DNA from: Acholoe squamosa | Taxonomy: Eukaryota; Annelida; Polychaeta; Phyllodocida; Polynoidae | Assembly: GCA_949317995.1 (NCBI GenBank) | Contig: OX439044.1 | Span: 9,395,141 to 9,459,140, forward strand | Direction: 5' to 3' | Length of the DNA stretch: 64,000 nucleotides | In this document: one piece after another, positions 55,103 to 63,526 of the stretch | How the letters are laid out: every line of letters begins with the position of its first letter | How positions within the stretch are numbered: the stretch's first letter is position 1 | Made by a program: the position numbers and the translations under genes | The notes under the pieces: generated by a model | Told to the model about the DNA's origin: nothing | What the model saw: the letters and a program-made list of their open reading frames with translations, nothing else | The model's database searches: none

Positions 55103-56934
55103 CAGCGCTCCTCATCCTTTGTATGATACACGCACAGACCTCACGAGCACAAGGATAAAAAAAAAACCAACAACGATCTTTAGACCCAACTATGGTGTTC
55201 TTTTCACAGAGCTACCACAGACTCTATTGTCAGGATATATGGACTACCCCTTGGTGTTCACCTTGGACCTACAGTTTAATCACACCCTGCAGCAACCTGA
55301 GAAATTAGCCCCTCTAGTCAAAACTATCGCCCCAAGTTTTATCACAGAAACAGCCCAGTCTTTAGACCTAATTTTGGAAAATCTATTCTCCATATCCCAA
55401 AAATCACTAAACTTATTAATTATCTCGACCCAAACCCCGTACACCCAGTGGAGCCCCAGGACAAATTATAGGTGACATTTTACGAGCCTCAATAGGGCTC
55501 GGGACCCAGCCAGAAATAGCAATCTTGATTCTGAAATGACTGACTTAGAGCAAAAATTAGCTACAAAAATGCATGTGGTTGAATTAGCTACACATTTCTT
55601 ATTAAATATATCTAAATTTAATTATAAGTCCCTTAGCGTCTTCTCCAGCATTCGAAATGATACTGATGATACACTGACCCAAATTGGCTCCAACTCCTGC
55701 ACTTAAACAGCAACATCTCAGGCATGGTGTTAAACCTGGAGCAACAAACCAAACAGGACACATTCTATTCCATGCTATTTTCGGCTGCAAATTCACAAAT
55801 TGAAACCCTCATAAATGCACAAACCGATTTAGACTCCCTACTAGACTCACTCAACTCCTTGATGGAAGGTGAGCTCCCTGCCAATTTAATCCCTCATGAG
55901 ACGATGACAATGGGACTCAATAACCTGTCTGATACACTTCACACCGCCCACAGAGGCGCCATGGTGTTAAATGTACCACTGGGTTATTATTACAAAAGGA
56001 GAGTACACGTGCACTGGCAGAATCAAAACAAACTCCATATCACCGTACCCATACCCATAGGGCTCTGGGAAAACACCTACTCTATTTATAGAACAGAGGC
56101 ATTCCCTGTCCCCTTTGACACAACAAACACAGACTCCACTGGATACACACTTATACAGAAGCTACCCAAATACATAGCCATGTCCAAAACCCACTCACAT
56201 TACTTTGAGATGGACCACACGGACATGGATATGTGTGATAACCACACGGACATGGATATGTGTGATAACAGTGCTTTCATTAGCTGCAACCTACCCCTGC
56301 CTTTGCTATCACCCCACCACCCCACGTGTGCTTTATCCCTATTTTTAGACATACCCGACGCTGTCCACCACACTTGTAGCTTTCAGGCACACATGACAGC
56401 CAAAATTCCCAATATTATAAAACTCATATCTCACAGTTCTTATGTGTTAATCACAAATAAATCACCATCAGTTCTACAATGCTCTAACTCAGGCCAAGTG
56501 GTAATTAACAATGCCGCCTACTCTATAATATCCGTACCATGCCTATGCTCACTAAAGAATCATGGCATGGTAATGCCCAACACAGATTTGTCCTGCGCCC
56601 AAAATTTCACATTAGACCTCATTGCTCAGGTACCCATTAACATGCCACTATGGCGGCATTTTGGAATCCCGCCAGCCAATGTTTCTGGGGTAACCATAGA
56701 AACCAACCCATCCGCCTTAAGGCTGCCCAACCTCCACCGCCTTAAGATGCTCCACAATCAACACACCTGGCGCACTTAATCAGTATCCACAGCACTCCAG
56801 CCATGGCAGACATTGCTTCTTGGACCAAACTTAAAGAAATGATCAAGAAGTCTAACTCAGAGTGGCCATTGCCCACCACACCTGCAGAGGAGACAGACAC
56901 CAACATATGGGTACAACTACCAGGCATTATACCA
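55103..56934 (+). pseudogene. env: G3 envelope glycoprotein, F-like (baculovirus F / errantivirus type), broken
   Basis: After an acceptor-like CCCCTTTTGCAG, a short hydrophobic signal-like stretch in one frame gives way, at a run of nine or more A, to a frame with NYGVLFTELPQTLLSGYMDY (N-terminal F1/F2-type block). Stops and shifts cover 55475-55724. The long frame 55724-56779 has the F-type block LLDSLNSLMEGELPANLIPH, LPKYIAMSK, Cys-rich regions (FISCNLPLPLL; SFQAHM; VPCLCSLKNHG) and an NTDLSC block. A hydrophobic stretch near 56925-56960 could be the membrane anchor remnant. It includes a duplicated HTDMDMCDN octet-like repeat (about 56217-56268). The family is assigned from motif order. 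It is non-functional as it stands. Confidence 0.65.
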
Positions 56935-57039
56935 TGATTTCTGGGTTACTCAGTGCTTTTTGCTGGATATTCCCATGCACATATCTGTCGATATTGCACA
57001 GCATGAATGCTGTAGCATGAGTTTTGGAAGACGTGCAGT

Positions 57040-57545
57040 TATCCATGGATAACCCACACCCCGTGCAGTTATCCATGGATAACACGCACTACTCTCATGT
57101 CCCTCCATGTCATATGTTACATGTTAAAACCCATGATAGTCTTGACCAGGGCAGGGCTCGAACCTGCAATCTCAGGTCCTTAGTCCAACTCCCGATGTAT
57201 TGCGCCGAGGTGTATTATACACAAACAAAACCGCGAGACACATTCAAACAAAGCCAAGCCGAGACGGGGGCGGTCGCTGTCCGCTGCCGGGCTATGAGGT
57301 GTATTATACACAAACATAACCACGAGGCGCATTCAAGCTTTAGCTGTCCGCTGCCGGGCGACGAGGTGTATGCACCGATCGTGTACAAACACTATTTTTC
57401 GCCGTGTGCCACTGCCAAGGCTAGCCGAGACGGGCGCTGTCGCTGTCCGCTGCCAGGCACCGAGGTGTATGTACCTGTGTACACACACTATGGCTGGCTT
57501 CGAGTCCCGGGGAGACGGCCTGGTGTAATTATCCTTCACTAACAC
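57040..57545 (-). repeat. Composite repeat: two 16-bp palindromes, tRNA-like head, three ~85-bp units
   Basis: GTTATCCATGGATAAC, a perfect palindrome, occurs at about 57046 and 57068. Three units around TGTCCGCTGCC-GGC-...GAGGTGTAT lie at about 57270-57320, 57345-57400 and 57435-57490. A TTCGAGTCCCG box is at about 57498. The block is probably a SINE or SINE-like composite with a tRNA-like end at 57142-57215. Confidence 0.5.
57142..57215 (-). ncRNA. tRNA-like sequence (SINE head or tRNA pseudogene)
   Basis: On the minus strand GCAGGTTCGAGCCCTGC (57151-57167) is a perfect 5-bp T-stem with a 7-nt T-loop and contains the pol III B-box GGTTCGAGCCC. The upstream part (GGCGCAATACATCGGGAG) is A-box-like, but acceptor and anticodon stems do not pair convincingly. 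A true tRNA gene is unlikely. A tRNA-derived SINE promoter fits better. Confidence 0.5.
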
Positions 57546-57610
57546 ACACTCATCATGAATTATCCATTGATTACTTGTTCATTAGCCATCCCACCGGGTG
57601 GGATGATTAT

Positions 57611-57853
57611 CTACTGGATCTGAAGGATGCTGAAATGTAAAAAATCAAAACAGATTAGACCAATTGCTCCGCATCTTGAACCTCAAAAATCTTCAATAAC
57701 ACAAAAATCACCCTTGAAAATCTATACTTACAATCCGTCTGACATAGTGATCACCAAATGTAGCACAGTGCCGTTAGGCATGATGAGGTCGACCTCGTAG
57801 ATCTCCATTATGTAACATTATGACATCACAAGACGGACAGGTGCCCTTTTATA
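57611..57853 (-). CDS. Short two-exon gene start with TATA box
   Basis: On the minus strand TATAAAAG (57846-57853) lies 38 nt before ATG 57806-57808. Exon 1 (57732-57808) codes MEIYEVDLIMPNGTVLHLVI, then TMSDG, and ends at GTAAGT. After a 102-nt intron with a TTTTTTACATTTCAG acceptor, exon 2 (from 57629) adds six codons and meets TAG at 57611-57613, right where repeat DNA begins. It is probably truncated by the SINE-like insertion. Origin (host, Polinton accessory or retroelement) is unresolved. Confidence 0.4.
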
Positions 57854-58280
57854 GCACCCGGATCAAAACTTTGGTGACACAGGAAATTTTTTTTCCCACC
57901 CCCCTTTTTCGGACCAAACTAAATTTCCCTTGAATCAGCATCAACAAAGTCCTTTTTAAGACACATACAACAGGTGAGAGTCGACCTGAGCAGGTCAAAA
58001 ATATATTGAATCCCATAACTTACCTGCCTTTTTTGCCATCATGGTACAGCGCCAGCTCGCTACTACCACCTGGTGGAGTTTAGAAAAACTAACCAAAGCG
58101 TCCCTGGATACAGGACACGCGCTAAGCCAAATGAATCATTTGAGCTCTGTACTATGTGTTTATAAGTTGACAAAATGCTATTAACCTTGCGTCCTTTTCT
58201 GTGTTAACAATGGCCTGTACGCAAACCATGACAGACAATCTGTGGTTGATAAATTGATTTCTCTTTCTGTTGTTTTCTCA

Positions 58281-58705
58281 GCAGGCCCACCACCGGACAT
58301 AGCTACAATCCCCTCAGGACCAGAGGCCAAGCCCAAGACAGAGGGACCAGTACCACCGGGTCCAGAGGCGAGACCAACAGCAGACCAGGCCCAATAACAC
58401 AACCACGACCCAGACACCTCGCCATACTACCACTGTCGGGCACTATCATCACTGCATCCTGTAGGCCCAGGACCCCAATGCCCCCAGCATACAGGATGCA
58501 CAACAACAACTTCTGCACACATATGAGAGGGCAGACATCATCTGCAGCCCTCTGCACACCATGCCACCACAGACCTGATAGTTTCGCCTGCCCTTGCTCA
58601 TACAGCAAGACGGTCCCCATCAAATGGAGGAACAGGGCAGCATATTCCCCCCCCCCCCAGGACAGCATGGAGGCCTATGCCAGCTCGCCGACCTTCTCCA
58701 GCTGA
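58281..58705 (+). CDS. Pro/Arg-rich open frame behind a splice acceptor
   Basis: A strong acceptor (TTTCTGTTGTTTTCTCAG) is followed by a frame open for 140 codons, rich in Pro, Arg, Thr and Cys and ending TGA at 58703-58705. A second frame over the same stretch is also Pro-rich (SGPEAKPKTEGPVPPGPEAR). It could be the 3' exon of a spliced accessory gene of G3 or a host exon. There is no recognised domain. From 58706 to 59465 further frames carry stops and I see no gene. Confidence 0.35.
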
Positions 58706-59465
58706 GCCCCCAACACCTACAGACTCAGACAGTGGAGACTCAGCCATTTCTGAGGCTTGAAACCTAGCCTCAGTAATGGAGGACTTTGCAGACCTCACCC
58801 TTAAGTTCTTAAGTTTGGCAAAAACTATATAGAGCAGGGCCAACAGTCACATCAAATACTACCTTGACCCTGCCGTACATACCATTTTCAAAATTTTTGC
58901 CAACAGGATCGACAGCCAGATCGAATACCACCTTGGTCAATTTTTTACAAAAAAAAATACCTGGCTGAATATGTGCCCTTGGCAGCTTGAAGCCAAATTT
59001 ATCTTGGGAAACTCTCAACCTTGATTTGACTTCCACACACTGTGTTAATTTTTGTTTTCTCTGTACATTATACTTGTAAATACTCCAGATACTTCAGCTT
59101 AGAAGGAATGTATTTTTATACTCTAATGTATCACTATATAGCTCACGACAAGCTCAGGTACAAAACAGTATTCACGACGTGCCAAAAATATTTGTACCCA
59201 TTTATTTTTGTAGTAATAAGTATTATAAGCCTTCTTTGATCAAACAAGGTATTAGCATGCTACCTGTATCTCTTATTTTACAGTTCCATAAAGGAACCTC
59301 TATGTATACTTATTTTAATACGGTATTTTCATACTGAACACCTCTTCATACCATGTATCTTATATGCATAATACCCAAAATTGTCAATGGACTTGGCAAA
59401 GCCCTTATTATTAATGATTTTCCTCCCTTAAACCTCGTGCAGAGATGAGTAGGAATGTGGGGATT

Positions 59466-60076
59466 TGTCAATGGACTATTCTGGGTATTATTCTTTATTT
59501 TACACATTTATTAAATTCTTCGCCACATATGCTCAGGCCCTGCTCACAAGCTTACAACTCACCCCCCCCCCCAGTGTGTACAGTGAGCTACTCTTAAATC
59601 ATCCATACCAGGATGTTGTGAGAGCTGGACCCATTCCATTTTCGGGCACTGACTCACTGGGAGTATCACAGCATACCGACATACCTGTGGACGCATTTCT
59701 AGGATGCAGGGAAATTCCACAATCTCCCTTCACCCTGATTGGCCCACATATATATATATATATAGAATCATTACCAGGTATGATGACGCGTCAGATCTGA
59801 CCAGATCCAACCAGATCTGACCTGCTCCTACCGGTGTATTTCATCACCCTGTGAGCTGCTCACCTAGGTATATAAGACCCTATGAGCAGCTCCCAGGCAT
59901 CTCTCTTATTCTACACACAACCTCCCTAGTATCTAGAACCTACGACAGGTTGAGCTACAAGCTTAGGGGCAGAGCCTGCACGCTGGCGAGTGTATCATTG
60001 TTACCATCTGTATGTACACTCTGTCATTTAGGATTCAGTGTTCATTACAACATCAACTTGTAACAGTTCGTTGACA
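59466..60076 (+). repeat. LTR related to the solo LTR at 30.6 kb (possible 3' LTR of G3)
   Basis: It begins TGTCAATGGACTATTCTGGG and ends TTGACA, with the same internal landmarks as 30587-31236 (GACGCGTCAGATCTGACCAG, a TATATAAGAC box). It has a (TA)n insertion and small deletions, including loss of the AATAAA segment. No matching 4-bp target duplication surrounds it (GATT left, GTAG right). This fits either a 3' LTR whose partner is lost or a recombinant copy. A purine-rich run precedes it. Confidence 0.8.
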
Positions 60077-60179
60077 GTAGAATGGTAGGTGACGACGGTG
60101 GTGATAACTGTGTGTCGATTGTGGATGTACCAGTGCCAGGCAGGGTGGTAAAGGAGACACCACAGACGTGATGTGAGTG

Positions 60180-60240
60180 CTTTATATAGTGGTGTTTAAT
60201 CTGCTTTCCAGCTGCTTACTCCCCATTTACATCACGACCA
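60180..60240 (-). promoter_or_regulatory. Promoter module P3, gene body cut off by the LTR
   Basis: On the minus strand TATATAAAG at 60180-60188 follows the same upstream block as P1 and P2 (AGCTGGAAAGCAGATTAAAC). The transcript would run leftwards for only about 100 nt, with a leader resembling that of P1 (GTGTCTCCTTTACCACC), before hitting the LTR end at 60076. Confidence 0.55.
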
Positions 60241-60313
60241 CCACGTTCCTGTGTAGTGACTTAAGATTTAGACCCCTGTGGTGCACACCTCCTTCGTGTA
60301 AGCTTACCTTAAA

Positions 60314-61007
60314 CTATATAGAGTGCCCTCCACTTTTCCTCTCTCTGTCTTTGTTTTCTAAGTAACGCAATATATATCTGGCCCTGTCAGCCCTCATCAT
60401 GTCATCCATCAGCACTCGAATGAGCTGATGATGTGTACTGGTGGGTTCAGCTTCCCACATTTTCAAAACTTTGAAGGTGTGGAGAGAGAGATCTTGTTCC
60501 GGTTGTCAAGCAATGCTAGCTAGTTTATCAGTCGTCAATTCTAAATACACTCCCATATCTCTCCACTCCCTGGATAGAGATTCAGACATGGTGATAAAGT
60601 ACCTCTCCATTAAAAGCGGGTCGGGTTTGTTGTAATCCAGCTTGTACTTCTCAAAAAAGTTCTGTCTCATACAACAGGTCTTCTCAACGAACACTGATGT
60701 AGGCGTGGTGGAGTTGTCCCCATCTGGCATGAGGTGAAGTTTTAGACCACCAAGCTTTGAACATCTTCATACACATGTCCTGCGGCGTCTTGATAACGAC
60801 CATCGACTCCAGACGACCATAGGGAATCTGCAAATAGACACCCAATTTCTTCCAAGATCTAACTAACTGCCTTCCTATTTCATGAAGCAAACGGTCGTTA
60901 TATCCCAAATTGATCTGGTATGGTATATAGTTGTCATCCCGTACACTCACTTCACATACGTCAAGAGTGGGAGACGACGGGGAGGGAGGTTGAGTTTCAA
61001 GACTCAT
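60314..61007 (-). pseudogene. Protein with two tandem death-domain-like modules (one frameshift, one stop)
   Basis: The minus-strand ATG at 61005-61007 opens MSLETQPPSPSSPTLDVCEV, then module 1: DRLLHEIGRQLVRSWKKLGV, IPYGRLESM, then MCMKMFKAWWSKTSPHARWG and QLHHAYI. After a shift near 60700, module 2 gives LLMERYFITMSESLSREWRD, MGVYLELTTDKLASIA, a TGA, then LHTFKVLKMWEAEPTSTHHQ and LIRVLMDD, ending at TAG 60314-60316. Each module has the death-fold pattern: helix 1, W-.-LG, L-..-.L..I, helix 5 with (F/L)K.W, and a final L...L. Death domains are adaptor modules of apoptosis and innate signalling. About 230 codons in all. Promoter P2 lies 108 bp upstream. Confidence 0.6.
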
Positions 61008-61114
61008 CTTGTCTGCGAAATCTTCAAAGGGGGTCGGTAGGCAGGCAGACAGGCAGGCAGACAGTGGCGAGTGGTAGGCGCGGTAGTCGAAGTGGTCAGC
61101 AGTGATATGTCTTT

Positions 61115-61164
61115 CTTTATATAGGGTGATTTAATCCTACTTCCAGCTGGATACACCCACCACC
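61115..61164 (-). promoter_or_regulatory. Promoter module P2 of the death-domain gene
   Basis: On the minus strand TATATAAAG (61115-61123) is preceded by a block with CCAGCTGGAAGTAGGATTAA, homologous to P1 and P3. It sits 108 bp before the death-domain ATG. The leader is pyrimidine-rich with a GCCTGCCTGTCTGCCTGCC tract. Confidence 0.65.
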
Positions 61165-61430
61165 TTTACCTTTTTTTTGTGTAGCATCTTATCAGCGTCA
61201 GCCTTTGGATCTGTTGACATCAAACAGGAGTAAAAGACACTGTGACAAGTGTATTTAGTCGGATTACGGATGATTAAAATCTCATTAAACAAGTGAAAAG
61301 GTGTTGTGATAATTATCTTAATCCGCTTTACAGGTGTAAGGCGCGGTCACTCCTTAAGGTGTTATGAGATTTCTTAATTTTTACACTCTTCCTTTAACAG
61401 GGGGTGTGTAAGTGAGATCATCTACTCACA

Positions 61431-61850
61431 AGTATTCTAATCCTATTTAGACAAACTTTCATCTGGATCCCCCTACGGTTTGGTTCACCTGTGGAGGGCA
61501 GGTGAAAATCAGATTTATAGATATCATACGGAGTAAGGATCTCTGTGATCATAGGATTTAAGTTCTTTTCTAAAAGATATCAAAAGCTGACTTTGATCCA
61601 GCTGGAACTCTTTTTTATCTGGACCACCTTCCCTTTGATGATTTCAGAGTTACGTGAAGTTTTCATCCGGATACTCCTATTGTTTATTTTCCCTGTGAAG
61701 GACAGGTAAAATTGGATTCTTAGGACTACTTCCTTTGAGTAAGGGACTCTGTGACTACAGGATTAGAGACGTCAATTTTCCCTTTCATCTATTAAACCTG
61801 CAGTAAGAAGGTTATCTCCAGAGGCGTATATAAGGAAAGTGAAAGTGTTG
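61431..61850. repeat. Terminal-type subrepeats of a Polinton-like element (copy B)
   Basis: Two units of about 205 bp begin at TTTCATCTGGATCCCC (61457) and TTTCATCCGGATACTCC (61661). Each contains a CAGGTGAAAAT/CAGGTAAAAT box, GAGTAAGGATCTCTGTGA or its variant, and a GGATTTAAG-type end. A TATATAAGGAAAGTGAAAGT block closes the array at 61828-61847. The same units occur at 49.5-49.8 kb. Confidence 0.6.
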
Positions 61851-61942
61851 AATATTTTCTCAGAGTCATGACAACACAGGTGTCGTAAAAGTTTTTCTCG
61901 TGAAGAAATATGAAAGCATCTGTAGATTCTAATGTATAACGT
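61841..61942. repeat. 102-bp direct duplication (partner at 62296-62397)
   Basis: 61841-61942 equals 62296-62397 except for one base (CTCGTGAAG versus CTCGAGAAG). The right-hand copy is coding DNA of the minus-strand Cys-rich ORF. The left-hand copy lies outside it and abuts the TATA/GAAAGTGAAAG block. Confidence 0.95.
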
Positions 61943-62051
61943 GGGCGCGGTTAATTATGCAAATGAGATATACCAAAAATCTTTTTTTTTCAATTTAATA
62001 TTATTATTTGATAAAATATATTTACAAGTATATACATTAATTTTTAATCAT

Positions 62052-62451
62052 AATTCAGACTGTACATAGTGTAATCTTTGTATACGGTTTTCATGTGAGG
62101 CTTCTTTCGAAATGTAGGAATGGTGTAAGTCATTCTTCCTGCCCACAATTCATCTAAATTACAATAGAAATCTACTTAAGTATAATACCAAGTATTCCAT
62201 TCACTTTGTGCGGACATGACACTTCTTAGCAGAGCTTTCTGTATATTTTCAAAATGAAACTCTCTACAGAGCACACGATCTAAACACTTTTGACAGAAAG
62301 TGTTGAATATTTTCTCAGAGTCATGACAACACAGGTGTCGTAAAAGTTTTTCTCGAGAAGAAATATGAAAGCATCTGTAGATTCTAATGTATAACGTCTT
62401 TTGATGAAAGGACAGGTTTCCTGATTGTGAAATTGATATACTACTATACAT
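62052..62451 (-). pseudogene. Unrecognised Cys/His-rich ORF with one in-frame stop
   Basis: The minus-strand frame reads SQSGNLSFHQKTLYIRIYRC, FHISSREKLLRHLCCHDSEK, IFNTFCQKCLDRVLCREFHF, then ALLRSVMSAQSEWNTWYYT. A TAA follows at about 62174, then VDFYCNLDELWAGRMTYTIP and on to a TAA at about 62053. The spacing of C, C, H, C, C suggests a zinc-binding fold, but I cannot name it. An overlapping frame (62280-62483) has its own ATG. Upstream, a short ATG frame (GNNRCNRCVVFVKTTC) may be its broken N-terminus. Confidence 0.4.
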
Positions 62452-62579
62452 CTATCTGCGAAGACATTAGTTCCAGAAAACATTGTTGAAACACTATTTC
62501 AACGAATCGAATGACAGATTAGAAATGAGACCTTAACGTACATGTTGTTTTAACAAAAACAACACATCTGTTGCATCGA

Positions 62580-63503
62580 TTATTTCCCATGTGTAAGACA
62601 GGCCGCAAGTACACATTTTTCCTCCTTAAACAATATACGAGTAGGTAAGGTAGTAGTACTACCTTGAATGTTAGAACAACGTACAACGATCTTGTATAAC
62701 CCTACAAGCAGTAGTGGCGACACAAGAAAATTAATGAAACTGGCTTGATAGTCGGTGAGTTTACCTATTTTAGTTGGTGTGATGTCTGTTCTTTCAGGTG
62801 TAACAAGGGGTGTGTATTCGTCAGCAGCAGCAGCATCAGCACCAGCAGTAGCAGCACCATTAGCACCAACATCAGCACCATCAGTACCAGCAGCAGCAGC
62901 AGGAGCACCATTAGCACCAACATCAGTACCAGCAGCAGCACCAGCAGCAGCACCAGCATCAGCACCATCACTACCATCAGTAGCAGCAACAGCAGCAGAA
63001 GCAGTAGTAGCAGCAGTAGCACCATCATAACCATCATCACCAGCAGCAGCGGCAGCAGCAGCACCATCATTACCATCATCACCAGCAGCAGCAGCAGCTT
63101 CAGCAGCAATCAACCATTCGTATGCATCGATATAAAAGTCCTCGTTAGCATGAGCACCAGTAGTACCATCTTCACCACTTGCAAAAGTACCTATATCAGA
63201 AAGATTAAACCATTCAGACGGGTCCATAAAATCTTCGGTGGCGTCAGCAGCGTAATCTGTCAACAGAAAATCATCCACATCCAATAACCATGGAGGGATA
63301 TAATGATGATGTAACAGTTGTTGGGTTCTCAAAGTTGACAGTCTGTAGAGTGGTGAAGGAGGTAGTAGCACCACCGCCGTCATCATCATCACCACCACCA
63401 CCACCAACACCACCACCACCAGTAGTAGCACCTTCATCAGCAACGTTCTTAAACCATAGACACGAGTCGATATGATCTTTTTTAGCGGCAGCGTGGGCGT
63501 CAT
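62580..63503 (-). CDS. Ala/Asp-rich accessory ORF with repeated acidic-aromatic motif
   Basis: An ATG at 63501-63503 opens 307 uninterrupted codons. After a hydrophobic run coded by (GGT)n-like triplets, residues ~75-135 hold two related acidic-aromatic motifs, ATEDFMDPSEWFNLSD and ANEDFYIDAYEWLIAA, plus VDDFLLTDYA, of a kind seen in activation domains. A low-complexity Ala/Gly/Asp tract follows (62815-63100). The C-terminus is ordered: TPERTDITPTKIGKL, then a hydrophobic stretch (SFINFLVSPLLLVGLYKIVV), then RILFKEEKCVLAACLTH. No family is recognised. An LTR on the same strand ends 23 bp upstream of the ATG and may now supply its promoter. Confidence 0.4.
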   Translation of the reverse strand: MTPTLPLKKIISTRVYGLRTLLMKVLLLVVVVLVVVVVMMMTAVVLLPPSPLYRLSTLRTQQLLHHHYIPPWLLDVDDFLLTDYAADATEDFMDPSEWFNLSDIGTFASGEDGTTGAHANEDFYIDAYEWLIAAEAAAAAGDDGNDGAAAAAAAGDDGYDGATAATTASAAVAATDGSDGADAGAAAGAAAGTDVGANGAPAAAAGTDGADVGANGAATAGADAAAADEYTPLVTPERTDITPTKIGKLTDYQASFINFLVSPLLLVGLYKIVVRCSNIQGSTTTLPTRILFKEEKCVLAACLTHGK

Positions 63504-63526
63504 CTTCGAACAGAAAAGCATATAAG

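Larger units (their letters stand above)
49930..60076 (+). mobile_element. Retrovirus-like Gypsy element with env (G3), 5' truncated
   Basis: RT begins at about 49940 without 5' LTR, gag or protease. RNase H, an AT-hook linker, integrase and an F-like env follow in order on the plus strand. A purine-rich run (AGAGATGAGTAGGAATGTGGGGA) precedes an LTR at 59466-60076, which would fit as the 3' LTR, although minus-strand and repeat material at 57.1-57.9 kb is nested between. The LTR assignment is inference. The coding order is direct. Confidence 0.55.

Noticed and set aside
57142-57215. A functional tRNA gene
   Set aside because: Only the T-arm pairs well. Acceptor and anticodon stems do not form, so it is recorded as tRNA-like.
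57024-57542. 172-codon plus-strand frame rich in Cys and His
   Set aside because: It reads through SINE-like repeats and the complement of a tRNA-like T-arm. The repeat structure explains the periodic residues.
62745-63287. Plus-strand Ser/Thr-rich and Ala-rich frames, and a minus-strand Leu/Val-rich frame
   Set aside because: They are other frames of the triplet-repeat tract in the 62580-63503 ORF. Only the minus-strand Ala frame extends into ordered sequence at both ends.
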